A stretch of DNA of 64,000 nucleotides from Hippophae tibetana (taxonomy: Eukaryota > Streptophyta > Magnoliopsida > Rosales > Elaeagnaceae), in NCBI GenBank assembly GCA_037013495.1, contig CM072811.1:37835452-37899451 (forward strand), in the 5' to 3' direction. Shown piece after piece: positions 12,101 through 25,404 of the stretch; the first letter of the stretch is position 1; every line of letters begins with the position of its first letter. The translations under genes and the position numbers were made by a program. The notes below the pieces were generated by a model. It saw only the letters and a program-made list of their open reading frames with translations, was not told where the DNA came from and searched no databases.

Positions 12101-15100
12101 TCTAACATTTTTTGTTGTTGAAGTAATAGCTGTTCCAGACATTTTCTTGTAGTGTCTGTTTTCTGTCTCAAAATTCTCAGAGATTTGCACAAATTATTTG
12201 AAGTACAGGACTACTCATGCTGAATTTGTTGTTCCCTGCCAAAAGTATCTGAAAAGTGTAGCCAATCCTGTGGCCATTGGCACCAGATTCAACATGAAAT
12301 TTGAAATGGAAGATTCACCGGAAAGAAGGTACTTTGAAATTTGTTTGTATATAATGATCAGAAGGTTTTCTATTATTATATGCTTTATGATATGGCATAG
12401 GTTCTGATTTCTGCAGATGTAGTGGCGTAGTAACTGAAATGGGTGATCTGGATCCATATAGATGGCCTAATTCAAAGTGGAGATGCTTGATGGTGTGTTT
12501 TATAATTTCTTTCTGTTTTATGGCTAGTTCTTGCATTGTTTTGTTTATCTTTTGGTAGCCTGTACTGCAGAGCATGGCAAATGTTGTATGTTTACTTGTT
12601 TGTATCTGTGTCTTAGAAAAGGCAAAGATATATAGCAAAACCGCCGAATGACCAACTAAATGTTGAATCTTGCCAAAAAATTCCTTTCCAGTTATTTTAC
12701 TGGATTGATACCTTATATTTATGTTTAGATTTTTAGGTATTCACCTTGAGAGATGGAACCTTAGGCTGCGGTAGCCAATCGGTAATATGCCCTAAGATGA
12801 TCCATAGATTCACTGCTGCTGAATAATATGTATGCTTGTATTTTGAATTATGCAATCTCCTTGGGTTAAGATATGATGGTGACAATTAAGAGTAGCATTC
12901 TTATAAAATTGTAACAGCTAATATCGATTTTAATTTAATCTCACAGGTCAGGTGGGATGAAGATATTGGTAATGATAATCAAGAACGAGTTTCTCCTTGG
13001 GAGATTGATGATTCTGTGTCTCTTCCACCCTTGAGCATCCAGTCTTCCCCAAGACTGAAGAAAGCGCGGACAAGTCTGCAGGCAACCACATCCAATGACC
13101 CTCTCACACGTATAGTTCCTTTCATTGAGATAAATAAAATTAGTGTATTATTGATACTCTTCAATCTAGGGACAAGTAACATACCATTTTTCTTTTGGCA
13201 GGTGAGTCTGGGTTTTTGGACTTTGAGAAGTCTGTCCGATCCTCAAAGGTCTTGCAAGGTCAAGAAAAAATAGGTTTCATATCACGCCTTTATGGATGTG
13301 ATACTGTAAACCAGCCACTAGATTTTGAGATGCAATCCCCTGTGCATCAGAATCTGGGGTCCAACATGGCACAGAAGGCTACTCTTAGTGAGTTTATGAG
13401 GGTTCATCCAGACACTTTCACAGGCTTTGCGGAATCCAGAAGATTTCCAAAGGTCTTGCAAGGTCAAGAAATGTGTTCATTGAGGTCCCTTGCTGGGAAA
13501 GCCAATTTCAACATGGGACCTTGGGCAAGGCCAAACCTTGATTGTGTGTCTTTCAACACCTACCAAGCACCCAAGCCAAGTTTTTTCCCTCTAGCGTCAG
13601 AATCCTTTAAAAATCCGTATTTTGCCTATGATAACATTCAGCATCTCCCAGAGCACTCTAAAGCTGTTGACTTCCCCAGAGAGAATGTCAAAATCACTTC
13701 ATACTCCATCCAGATTGGAAATGCGAGCAACGAAATTGGAAGGTCTAATCTACCGAATGAACACAAGTCACAGGAAAATATTACCCCTCTTCCCGTGGTT
13801 GGAGCATACCTCGGAGATTCAAAAGATCATAATTTTACTGGGAATGTGGCTGGATGTAAGCTTTTTGGGTTTTCCTTGACTGGAGAAACGCCCAGTCCAA
13901 ACTCTCAGAGTTCAAGTAAGAGGAGTTGTACTAAGGTGATCTATAATAGCAGGTTGGTTGCACTGTAAATAGCCTATTCCTTTCCTTATTTTGCCGACTG
14001 ATGTTAAACATATTGGGTGAAGGTTCACAAGCAAGGCAGTCTAGTGAGAAGGGCAGTTGACCTTTCAAGACTGAATGGTTACAATGACCTGATGAGTGAA
14101 CTGGAGAGGCTGTTCAACATGGAAGGCCTGCTGAAAGGCCCCGATAAAGGTTGGCGTATCTTGTACACGGATAGTGAAAATGACGTAATGGTTGTTGGCG
14201 ATGACCCATGGCAGTAAGTTTCTGAGTTAGTTTGATCTTGTATCATTTTCTCTGCTTCTCAATCACAATCAAGTATATGGTAGAATCTTAGAAACAATAA
14301 ATGTTTAGACTACCATTAATATGCATGGTACAAACTGATTTGTTATAACTTGGTTTCTGATTTTCCATTTTTGAGGATTTCATTTGGTGATGATCATGGT
14401 GAACTACCCAGTAGTTATCCCTGCTCTTCTAGATTGACTTCGATTTTCAAGTTCTGTTTTCTTATGTTGTTAAAACTGGTTTTTATTTTTTATTTTTTTT
14501 ACATATATATTTCGTAAAGAATGAAGAAACTCATTTTAATGAATTATGTTTTCTGTTTTTAAAAAAAAATGAAGAAACTCATTTTGTTATCTTTTGACTT
14601 TTATATTTTGAATTTTTCATTCTATTTTATGGAGAGGGATAGAAGAGTTAATTTCTTTTTCCTATTTAGTTCTATTTGTTAGTTGAAGTTTTAAAGATTG
14701 AAAATAAAAAAAAAAAAAACAAAATTTGAAAGGTATTTTTTTTCCTTTTCTATTTCCATAAATTGACCTCATTTCTAATTAAAATAAAAACTGAAAACAT
14801 TAGTTATCAAACTATACTAAATTTAAAAACTTACAAAACGAGGTTTTCCTCAAATAATATAGTTGTAGAACGAAATAGTGTATTTTAAAACATTAACTGT
14901 AAAAAACCTTGTAGAGTTTAAACTCTTTATGTGAAAAAATAAATAAAAAAACCCAAACATTTCTTGTAGAGTAATTTGAATTTTCATATGTGATCACTGA
15001 ATGTGATGGTTGTTGTTCTGCTGGTAGTGAGTTCTGTAATGTTGTTTCAAAGATCCACATATATACGAGAGAAGTGGAGAAGATGACCCTTGGGATGATT

Positions 15101-15202
15101 AATGGTGATGATACTCAAAGCTGTTTGGAAGAAGCCCCTGTTATATCCAAATCTTCATCAGTGGGCCAGCCAGATTCATCTCCAACTGTAATCAGAGTCT
15201 AA
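9195..15202 (+). CDS. ARF4: Auxin response factor 4 (ARF4), 12 exons, 792 aa
   Basis: ARF4 is a nuclear B3-family DNA-binding protein of auxin signalling; ARF3/ARF4 specify abaxial organ identity and repress auxin targets. Exons: 9195-9536, 9938-9994, 10243-10425, 10530-10614, 10691-10781, 11384-11545, 12209-12328, 12417-12492, 12947-13109, 13202-13935, 14023-14213, 15028-15202. All introns are GT-AG and all phases agree. The protein starts [14 protein letters not shown]; the ATG at 9195 is chosen over the upstream in-frame [12 protein letters not shown] and [17 protein letters not shown] precede the B3 domain (about residues 165-267, [24 protein letters not shown]). The ARF middle domain spans about 290-373. 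The C-terminal PB1/Aux-IAA domain starts near 672, with the basic side (VHKQGS) and the acidic OPCA side ([16 protein letters not shown]) both present. Length matches Arabidopsis ARF4 (788 aa). Exon 10 carries two tasiR-ARF sites. The gene looks intact. Confidence 0.96.
13246..13266 (+). promoter_or_regulatory. tasiR-ARF target site A in ARF4 exon 10
   Basis: The 21-base site encodes KVLQGQE (residues 442-448) and contains GGTCTTGCAAGGTCAAGAA. It pairs with TAS3-derived tasiR-ARF except for the two bases opposite the siRNA 3' end and one G:U wobble. ARF2/3/4 cleavage by this siRNA is established in land plants; use of this copy is inferred. Confidence 0.9.
13450..13470 (+). promoter_or_regulatory. 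tasiR-ARF target site B in ARF4 exon 10
   Basis: A second site, identical over all 21 bases to site A, lies 204 bases downstream and again encodes KVLQGQE (residues 510-516). Two sites at this spacing are the usual arrangement in ARF3 and ARF4 genes. Confidence 0.9.
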
Positions 15203-15700
15203 ATGTGTTATAAACATTGTCACAAGTATTGTGTTTTTTCTATGTTTGCATGAATGATGCATCTTATTATTTAGGGAATAACTTGGCTACGTATGTTGTA
15301 GTCATGACTTACAGTTGCTTTATCGGATCCTTTCTACTTTTAGCCTTTTGAAACTGACTTTTCTTTCACTTATTGACATGATGTACCATCTTATTACATA
15401 TTTGCGTTATTGTTGGAAAATAAGATATTTTATATGTATTGTTTGTGATATTAGGATTAGTGTCTTAGTGTCACGTTTTTGTTGTATCGTTTGGTCTTCG
15501 AAGGTTGGCAAAAAAGTAAATTTTTATAAAACAAATTATTTCATTTTACGTCACTTTAAAGATGTATAAATGTATAAATAGAAAAAGATTGTCTATTAGG
15601 TTTGGATCCCAAAGGAAACTTATTTTTTTAAAAGGGGAGAGGATTTATGCAAATGTGATATCCACGCGTGTCGTCGATCAACCATGCCGAGTTGAGTGCG
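15203..15700 (+). other. ARF4 3' flank / likely 3' UTR
   Basis: No gene is visible. T-rich sequence after the ARF4 stop probably contains the 3' UTR and polyadenylation region; several AATAAA-like words occur, but no site can be fixed without transcripts. Confidence 0.4.
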
Positions 15701-16020
15701 TGTGGTATTTTTATTTTTGATTTTTTTTAAAATACATATTTACTCAAAAAAATTGACGTTATTTTTCTTTATTTAGAAAATGACTGTTATTTTTTCTTTA
15801 CTCAGAAATATCCGTTAAATGATCGTTATTCTTCTTTACTCTGAAAATGATAGTTACTTTTCTTTACTCAGACATAACTATTATTGTCATAATGGCCACA
15901 CGTTTTCTCAAACATATAAATAGAGGATCTCAGTATTAACACAACAATTTCCAAATATCTTATATTAAGAAAAAGCTCTTAGAAAGAAAAAGAAAAAAGA
16001 TCCTAAATTGTTTTGAGTTT
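15700..16020 (+). mobile_element. LTR-like U3 region with TATA box
   Basis: Degenerate repeats of a TTTACTCAGAAAATGA-like word with a period near 50 bases (15735-15890) are followed by TATAAATAG at 15915-15923 and an A-rich leader. This is the layout of a plant copia LTR promoter. No matching second LTR, primer-binding site or target duplication was found, so it may be a solo or rearranged LTR. Confidence 0.45.
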
Positions 16021-16790
16021 TCCGAGCAACAAAATTTGATAGATATAACATTTCGGTCTTCATCAGTGTAGTGAAGTTCTGAGATATATAACAAATATTC
16101 TGGGTTGTTTTATCCTTGGGACGACGAGGTTGTATTTGCTTCTACAATTTTAGACAGAGTTACGAAACATCTTAAAAAACGACTTAATCCACGACTCAAC
16201 CCAAACAGTTCATTTCAAATTATCAATAATATTGTTTCTACGTTGTTTTCACGTACTTGTTTCAACATGCAACAAAATTTGATAGGTGTAACATTTCGGT
16301 ATTCATCAGTGTAGTAAAGTTCTGAGATAGATAATAAATATTCTTGGTTGTTTTATCCTTTGGACGACAAGGTTGTATTTGCTTGCACAATTTTAGACAG
16401 AGTTACGAAACATCTTAAAACAATCGACTTAATCCACGACTCAACCCAAACAGTTCATTTCAAAGTATCAATAATATTGTTTATACGTTGTTTTCACGTA
16501 CTTGTTTCAACATGCAACAAAATTTGATAGGTGTAACATTTCGGTATTCATTAGTGTAGTGAAGTTCTGAGATATATAACAAATATTCTGGGTTGTTTTA
16601 TCCTTGGGACGACGATGTTGTATTTGCTTATACAATTTTAGACAGAGTTACGAAACATTTTAAAGAAAACGACTTAATCTGTGACTCAATTCAAATAATT
16701 CATTTCAAATTATCGATAATATGGTTTCAATATTGTTTTCATGTGCCTGTTTCAACATGAAATCCGTAATTGTTTCAACTAGAAATTAGT
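16020..16790 (+). repeat. About 244-bp tandem repeats, three copies
   Basis: The word CAAAATTTGATAG begins at 16030, 16273 and 16518, giving periods of 243 and 245 bases. Each unit contains GTGTAGTGAAGTTCTGAGAT-like, TTGTTTTATCCTTGGGACGA-like and GTTTCAACATGCAACAAAAT-like blocks. The third unit decays near 16790. Directly downstream of the LTR-like TATA segment, the array may be a multiplied R/U5 or leader region of a retroelement. Confidence 0.85.
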
Positions 16791-17834
16791 TCACTTGGGT
16801 TAAATATGTTGCAAACGAAAATCCATTGTTAGTCTGATTTACGAACAATAAAAAAAATAACAATATCGAGGGAAACATAATCGCTTGTATTATAGCTATT
16901 ATCTAGCTGGAGAAAATTATAAAAGTACTCCTTATGGATAAAATCAATTTTAAACCCCCTAAAAATGATACAGATGAGATTCAAACATTTCTTGAATTTT
17001 TATATCAGGACATGCTGAGAACAAATTTGAACAAATGTGAACTGAATGCATGCAAGTTCTGGGTTTAACATGATTTATGTAAACAAATTACTTTTAAAAG
17101 AAACCAATTTCTTAGTTATTGACAAATTGTTAATTGTTTTTAGAGTATGTAATTACGTATTTTAATTCAATAAATTTAAATTTAATGTAAATAAAGAAAA
17201 TAGTATCATTAATAAGTAATGAAAAATATCTCTTATTTTTTAGGGGTAAAGCACACCTGTGTGGCTCTTTGGGCTGCACATAGTATGACTCAGGCACAAT
17301 CCTCAAAATTTGTACCAGAAACAGTTATTGTTTTCTAAGTTCAAGCTAAGAACAAGGTTGGAAAATTTATGATTCCACCAATGCCACCTTAGGCTGTATT
17401 TTTAATGGTCACAGTTCCTTATTAATTTATTTATAGTACGAATTTTCTTTTTTCTCTTCTTAGTTTTTGTCTTCTTTCTCCTTTTTTTTTTTTACAATTT
17501 TAAATTATTTAACGAGATATATTTTTAATTATTTTTTAAATTAAATACATAAATTATATATTATTTTTTAGATTTCAATGTATATCTTTAAATTTTAGTT
17601 TTAACTTAAAAATAAATCTTGACAGTTCCACTGATCATGATATTTTTTCAGTTTTACATTATTGTAGTAGGTTATAAAGAAGCTTTAATACAAAAGTTAT
17701 AGGATTTTTTGTTGTGGTAATATGGCATAGAAAATTCAAATTTTAGTCCCTGGAAATTTTTTCTACCTCTGTCCTACATATAATATATATATAAATGTAA
17801 TATAAAATTTATTTATTATTTAAAAGATAATTTA

Positions 17835-17873
<39 letters not shown>

Positions 17874-18843
17874 GAAATCAAAATATAAGAATAACTTTGG
17901 TTTCTATTTAGGTTTTAAATCATACTTTTTGTTTCAATAATTTAATAGTATGTGCTATTGTGAAGCACATTAACGTGTGACATGTGTATTTAATATTATT
18001 TCATTAATTTGTGACAAAAATAAAATACAATTTAGAATTTATATAATAAATTTTAATAATTTGAAACTAAAATGATGTCTTGATAATATGAAATTTATGT
18101 GGGCAAAAGATGTGAAATTCAGTCTACAAGGATGTGTGTGAATAAAATAGTTATTACAAAAACTTGATACTACAATGTTGCATTTTTATGTGTAGGAGAT
18201 TTGTTTAAAGCAGGGTAAAGATGGTTATTATTTAGTTTTTTAACATCATATTTGTTTCATATGATGAAAATAGAAATAATAATATCAATTAAATTTATTA
18301 AAAATATTATTATTATTATTTTATGTTCAATTAAATTAAAATAATAATAAATATTAAAATAAAATTATAAATTATATATAAATTAGTTATTATATTTTTC
18401 TTATTTTCAAATTAGATAAAATAAAAAATAATTATACAAATATATAAAAAAAATAAAGTATTTTAATATATAGTTAAAATATACGAAAGAAACGGAACAT
18501 TATATAAAAATATTTTACATTATATATCTTTGATTAATAATTAAATAAAATATCATTAATCAATTTTATTATTATCAACAAAAACAGAAAAAAAAAATAC
18601 TAATATCACAATAATTAAAGATTTATCAAGTAGTTTAAAATTTTTAAATATTAAACTATTATTGTATCGTTAACAAAATATAATCCAAAAATCGTGCTAT
18701 TATTAATCCACACCCTTTGACATGTGTAGGGCATACTAATACTAGTCCCTCCTCTCTAATATCAGAAATCAGATTCGCCAAGCGCACTTACTGGAAAATC
18801 ATCTGCTCGGAATTTGGCTTAATTAGCAGTCTATTGAAGAAAT
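16791..18843. other. AT-rich spacer between ARF4 and GTF2H2
   Basis: No gene or recognisable element. The stretch is strongly AT-rich, with a perfect AT dinucleotide run at about 17838-17867. The last 150 bases before 18844 become less AT-rich and presumably hold the GTF2H2 promoter and short leader. Confidence 0.5.
17838..17867. repeat. AT dinucleotide microsatellite
   Basis: About 14-15 uninterrupted AT units, the longest simple repeat in the window; likely length-polymorphic. Confidence 0.9.
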
Positions 18844-21587
18844 ATGAACAACGGTGAGGGGAGGACACTGAACGGCCGAGCTGAAGAAGATGACGACGAT
18901 GAAGATGAAGCAAATGGGGGTGGCCGTGAAGCATGGGAGAGAACTTATGCCGATGAGAGGTCTTGGGAGTCACTTCAAGAGGACGAGTCTGGGTTGCTTC
19001 GTCCTCTTGATAATGCGACCCTTTACCATTCTCAATATCGCCGCCGACTTCGAACTTCCACTACTTCTCGAATTCAAAAGGGTCTCATTCGTTACCTTTT
19101 CGTTGCCATTGACCTCTCCAAGGTACCCAACTCGAATGCCTTTTTTTTCTCCCTATCCAGCTTCGTTCAGTTTTGCATCTGATATCAGATTTAGATTGGT
19201 TCTTTCTATTTGGTTTGACATGCTGTGAGCCTGATATGATTTTATGTGTGGATTGTGAATTGAATCTCAATGATTGGTTGAGCCTTTTTCCATTTTCATA
19301 ACTTATTTATGTTGCTAATGAAACGAGGGTATGTAATCCCATGCAACAGAACTGGTGATTCTGTCTATTTTATTCATCAAATTGGGACCTCGTTCAAAAC
19401 TTGGATGTCATTATAAAGCTACAATCTTTAAGCTTCTACTAACTTTTGGTTGAGTGATACCATACAAAATCTAATACCAAAATTTCTAAATGTAACAAAT
19501 CTGTTGGAACTGCTAACTTTGTTTATATCTCGGGAACCTATTTAATCATTAAGGGAAATGATATGATGGGTTGTATGTTTTAAAAGACATGAGTTTGAAA
19601 GTCACGGCAATTTTTTAATCCATTCTTGTTTTTTTTGTTAGGAGTAAAAGGTTATGGCAGTTAATTTTCTTAATTTACTTAATATGCTTTTTAATTCTTC
19701 AGTTGGTTACTATCGATGTCATTAGGCAGCTGCAGAAATGGATTTTCGACCAAGTCGAATGGCTGTAGTAGCAAAACATGTTGAAGCTTTCATTCGGGAG
19801 TTTTTTGATCAGAATCCACTTAGTCAAATTGGCCTTGTGACTATTAAAGATGGGGTTGCTCATTGCTTAACGGATCTTGGTGGAAGTCCCGACTCTCATG
19901 TGAAAGCTCTGATGGGTAAACTGGAATGCTCGGGTGCATCCTCCCTACAGAATGCTCTGGATCTCGTTCATGGATATCTAAATCAAGTTCCATCTTATGG
20001 TGTACGAGAAGCTCTTATCTTATATTCATCCTTGAGCACTTGCGATCCAGGAGATATAATGGAAACCATCCAGAAGTGTAAAAAAGCTAAAATAAGGTGC
20101 TCAGTAATTGGTCTGTCCGCAGAAATTTTTATTTGCAAGCATATCTGCCAAGAAACTGGTGGCTCATACTTTGTTGCATTGGATCAGGTGAGTTGAGTTC
20201 TACTAACTGGCTTTTAGAGCAACTGAAAACAGTTACAATATTAGTTCAAAGCACTTGAGCACATGCATGCCATTTAGGAGGAGCCTTTGTCACTTGAATT
20301 ACTTTGCTGATAGTCTATAATAAGAAAGAGACTTGTGCTTTATGTAGATCTCAAATTGACTTGTTCCATAGAGCTTCAGAAAAAAGAGTGACTCTGCATA
20401 GCACAAGGAAATGTCTGATGCACCTAATTGTATTTTAAGAAATTTCATATTCGTTTTCTGCAGTCACATTTAAAGGAACTCATACTAGAGCATGCACCTC
20501 CTCCTCCAGCAATAGCCGAATTTGCAGTTGCTAATTTGATCAAGATGGGCTTCCCACAAAGGGCAGCTGAAGGCTCTGTGGCAATATGTTCATGTCATAA
20601 GGAGGCAAAGATTGGAGGTGGTTACACTTGTCCTAGATGCAAAGCACGTGTATGTGAGCTACCCACAGGGTGTTGCATTTGTGGGTTGACGCTCATTTCT
20701 TCCCCACATTTGGCCAGATCTTATCATCATCTCTTTCCAATTGTACCATTTGATGAAGTTTCTTCATCACTACTAAACAATCCACATCGCAAGTTACCCA
20801 GAACTTGTTTTGGCTGCCAACAAAATCTGCTAAATGCTGGTAAGTTCTTTTTCAAATTACAACTCATGATGGTATAAAATTAATTTAAGTGCAACTATTT
20901 GATCTTACTGTATCTTTGAACTGTAATTGCTATTGGGAATTTATTAAATGTACATAGTACTTGCTTGAAGCTCACTTATCTGGCTATCGCTAGTCTTGTT
21001 CATTTTCCAAAGGGAAACATTTGGTCTTTTGGCATCCTGATGCTTGTAGGCAACACGTACACATTTGCATTTTGGGAGGATAATGCAAAGTCTAGTCATT
21101 GAGGAACTAACTTATTATGTATGGCTTGAACTGCTTTTGAGTCCTTTATTCTGCATTTTGAAATATGTTAGGGATCTTCAACTCGTGGGAATTTATAGTG
21201 CTGCATAACATGAAAAGAGATAATATGTTTCATTCCTTAATTGCTTTTGATAATAATTGTTTCCATCTGGACTCCTGAGCTTATATCTTGCTCATAGTAA
21301 AAAAAGGAATAAAAGATGTGCATTCATGCGAACAAAGATTTTGAAATATCAAAACAATATAGTTCATTTATGTAATTGATACAAGTCTTGTCTGTTCTTG
21401 ACTCCTTGGCTTTACTTTTCATTTGACTATTTTGGATACAGGAAATAAACCCGGCCTCCGCGTTTCTTGCCCCAAATGCATGCAACACTTTTGCCTTGAA
21501 TGTGACATTTATATTCATGAAAGCTTGCATAACTGCCCAGGATGTGAGAGTACGAGGCATTTGAAGTCGGTCACTGCTGAAGAATGA
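18844..21587 (+). CDS. GTF2H2: TFIIH core subunit p44/SSL1 (GTF2H2), 4 exons, 420 aa
   Basis: p44 is a structural subunit of TFIIH, binding and stimulating the XPD helicase in transcription initiation and nucleotide excision repair in the nucleus. Exons: 18844-19122, 19726-20187, 20464-20839, 21442-21587, all GT-AG with matching phases. After an acidic N-terminus (DDDDEDEA), the Ssl1 von Willebrand A-like domain begins at about residue 80 (RYLFVAIDLSK) and continues through AAAEMDFRPSRMAVV and SQIGLVTIKDGVAHCL. The first zinc-binding block has TCPRCKARVCELPTGCCICG (Cys 303, 306, 311, 317, 318, 320). The C-terminal C4C4 RING-like region has Cys 362, 365, 382, 385, 390, 393, 404 and 407, ending in NCPGCE. 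Length matches plant orthologues (about 420 aa). No damage seen. Confidence 0.95.
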
Positions 21588-24500
21588 AAACTATTGATAT
21601 GGTATTTGCCATGTTTGGTATAAATCACTGCCATATTGTCAGTGATAGGCTTCACTAGCTGTAGACTATTCATGGATGCTAACACTACTGAACCAGCAAC
21701 TTTTTAACTGCCTATGTGCTTGCCGGCCTGCCACTTGAGCTTGCTTATACCAACCTTCAGCCAGATTTTGAAAGTGGATAAACATTATTGTTTTGGTCAG
21801 CAGGAACTTTATCTTATAAGTAAGGTCTATCCTCCCCTCTTTCCATTATGGAACTTAAATGCAACAGCTATTTTTAGTTTGACATGTGTTCAAGTGAAAT
21901 TAAAAATGTCAGTCTTTCCTATTATGAAGTAGCCTTGAAGCTTACAGGGTTTTCCTTGAAATGTTAGCTGCAACTAGCTTTTCTAAGGCCCTGTCAATCA
22001 TTTCCCACATTTGAAAATAAATGCTTTCGTGATTTTATCACATTGAAGATTTTAATCTAGGCTGTGAACTTGTACTAAGAATAACATGGTCAATGAGTTG
22101 CAACCCAAAGCTTTAAAAGATCAATTAATACTAATTTGATGTGATTTGAATTTATATCTAAATGGGAAAGAGGACTCTTACCGCTAGACATGCGCATCTT
22201 AAAACATAAATGAAGAAAATGCTAGCCAAATTGCAAGACTAGCTATGGATAATGTTAGGTCCTGCATGAACATCAGCTCAAGATCGCATAGTTCTAATGA
22301 ATATATTTTCCGAGAATTGATATTTTCAAATTATAAAATACTAATATCAGAACAAATAAATATTTTATCTCATAATTTAATATTCTACAATTTCTAAAAA
22401 TATAAATATTGCTTTAGTATTAGTAAAATTTATTTTAGTAATTGGATTACTTATTTTTCAAATTAACCCTCGGATGAATATTTATTTGTGAAAAATTAGG
22501 TTAAAGTATAGATATCAAACAAGTTGGATCGGTTAAACTCACTTGAACCCAACTCGTTTAACACCTTTAGGTTAAAGTAACGATTCCATTTTGGTTTCAT
22601 TATTTTCAATTTGATAAATTTGACCGATGAGTGTTGATGATTTTACTTGAGTATAATATTTGAATTATTTTATTTAAATGATGTAAAAAATTCTGATAGT
22701 AGTGTTTTAGTTTCCTTGACCTAACACAAAAATCAAGTAATTGATTAAAATTATGAAGAAAAAAAATTGGCAACTAAGTTGATGAAATTTGAAAAGTTTG
22801 TAACCAAATTACTCAAATTAAAAAAGACTGTAAACGAATTGCTTTGAGATTAAATTAATTAATATCTAAAAAGATAATTATCAAAATTATTACTCGTAGT
22901 TAAAATATTATATTACTTCTTTATAAATAATATCACAATCAATTTTTATTATTATCACAATAATAGTGTATAAATTATCTATTTTTTTCCTTTAATTAAG
23001 GGTAGTTTTATTTTCAAATTTTTTTTTTGCTAATACTAGAACAACATTTTTATTTTTAAAAATAATAAAGTATTAAATTGATAGGTAAAACTTTAAATTA
23101 TTCGTAGTTTTTCCTCTATAAATAACAACTGCAATTAGTTATAATTACTATTGGTTAAGAATAATTTTGAAAAACAATGAATTTTAGCAATATCACCAAC
23201 AGTGACAGATCTGTATTTCAAGATAAATAACATACTTATAATTATATTCTTTTTATTACTATTTGATATTATTATAATTATTAGATTAAATATTAAAAAA
23301 TAATAATATTATTTTACTATTTAAATGATGCTTGAAAGATCGCTACTTATCACCACTTTTTCGTAACTTGAGAAGAAAAAAGTTATTCCACTTGGGAAGA
23401 GTAACGATGAAAATATCGGCAATTTTATTAACAGATTTTAGAGGTTGAAAATTTAATGCAGTGTCGGTGAAAATATCAAACAATATATGAAAAATATTGA
23501 CGGTTAATAGGTATATCGTTCTGGCATTAACATTAATAAACGATAAAATATTATATATGAATAACTTTTTTTAATTTTTATTTCTTTTTAAATATTTTTA
23601 CCATTATATATTTAGATCTATTTATAAAACAAGAGAATCCATGTTTTACCATCAACCACAAGTTTTGCTTCACACAAAACTTACACTGAAAATTCTAATC
23701 AAACAGTACTTTCTCAATCACCATAAATCTCTCCTAAGGCATTTTTCAAATACAAAGTTCAGTATCTTCCCATATATTGATAAATTAGGCGAGATCTTTT
23801 TTTTTTGTTTTGTTTTTTGTACAGGGGTGAATCTATCTTGGTAATAAAGTTTATTCTTGTATCATCAATATTTGATCATCTATTATACTATGAATATTTA
23901 CACAATTATTTACTTTTCTAAATAATTAGTCAAACATTTTAACTACACTATATGATTTTTCTAATTTATTATCAAACAAAATATTTAAAAAATTAAAAAC
24001 TTAAAAATGTATGCCTTAAATAAGAAAATTAATGAAAGAGCATAAGCAATTAAAAATTGCTTGAAGGAATAGTAAAAATTGCAAAAAGTTGTGCACTTAA
24101 AATTCAGACCAATCTTTTCATGGTAGCAAACTGGTTCAGTGCAGGTTATGACCTATTGTAACAGGTCATCTCTTAAGAGTCGATATAAGATCGATAAAAA
24201 TTGATATGATCAAAACATTAAAAATAAATAAAATAATTATCAATGTAGAGTAAAAAAAAAATTAATATTTTGTCAATTTTTGAATGATATACTATTAACA
24301 ATAGCACAATCTGCTAAGGATCTTTTAATAAAAACCCATGGAACCTTATGTTTTTCACACTTTTGATCCCTTTAATACAAATACCCTCGAAGTAAACTAT
24401 CTTTTGGTGATATTTATTAAGGGGAAAAAAACTTTATTTTGTTCTTTTAGTGACGTAGCATAATATAAATATAAATTACTAAACTCTAGTACACAAGATC

Positions 24501-25080
24501 AGGCTGAACTCCAATTCATGTACAACTGCCAAAATCAGTTAATCACTCATCAGCCACTATAAATATACCGAAGATATTAATAATTTAATACTAATAATTC
24601 ATGTTAAATGTCCCCAATATACATAAACAACTACAACTGAAAACCCCAACCTGATGAAAGTGAGAAGCTAAATTTATTTCCCATCAATAACCAATCAAAA
24701 TGCAAGTGCTCATCATCATTATCTCGACCTTGAATTCTTCAGTAGGAATACCAAATTGAGCAGAAAGGGCCCTGCCTCCTGTGCTATAAGCTGGACTTAA
24801 AAATAAGTTTAAATGTTTGTTTGAAGTTATATTATAATGGTATTCATCGAAAACATAACTTGAATACACGGGAAAGAAAAAAATATATTCTATAAATATT
24901 CTATAAATAAATGCACCTAAGCGAACAATTACAGGCTATTTGCACATATGAGACAAATAAGACGAACAAAAAAAGAAGCATTAACTTCCATTGTTGCCGG
25001 GTTCCCCCAATGGCTCCTAAGATATTTTAACCTTTGAACTCAATTCCAGCGTTGACAGTCAAATTTTGTACATTACACAG
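21588..25080. other. Spacer between convergent GTF2H2 and SIZ1
   Basis: The first few hundred bases are presumably the GTF2H2 3' UTR. From about 22250 to 24650 the DNA is very AT-rich with no recognisable gene. The convergently transcribed SIZ1 3' UTR probably ends between about 24700 and 25300. A 61-codon minus-strand frame at 24684-24869 has no recognised similarity. Confidence 0.45.
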
Positions 25081-25404
25081 ACCTGAAGATGGTCAATGGG
25101 AACTGAATCCCTAGCAGCAATAGATGAGATCCTGTTTAAATAAAACGTAAGAAACACAGCGTAGGTAAAGAAAAATACAAGCAGTAGAAACCAAAACTTA
25201 CCAATACAACATGAAAAATCTTGGCAGGTGCCAGTGCAGTTTTACTATTCTTTCTGTGCCAACTTTTGCAAGAATCCAAAATGTCAATATGTTTTATACT
25301 TCCAAATACAAAACATCACTTGCAGATTAGCAGATCATAACTCAGCTCTGTGCCCTCAATACACCAGCTTAGACTACAGCTTGTAGCAAACACGATTTAT
25401 CCCT

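Noticed and set aside
24684..24869. 61-codon minus-strand frame just beyond the SIZ1 stop, considered as an alternative SIZ1 last exon
   Set aside because: No splice connection in frame could be shown and no similarity is recognised; left as spacer or 3' UTR.
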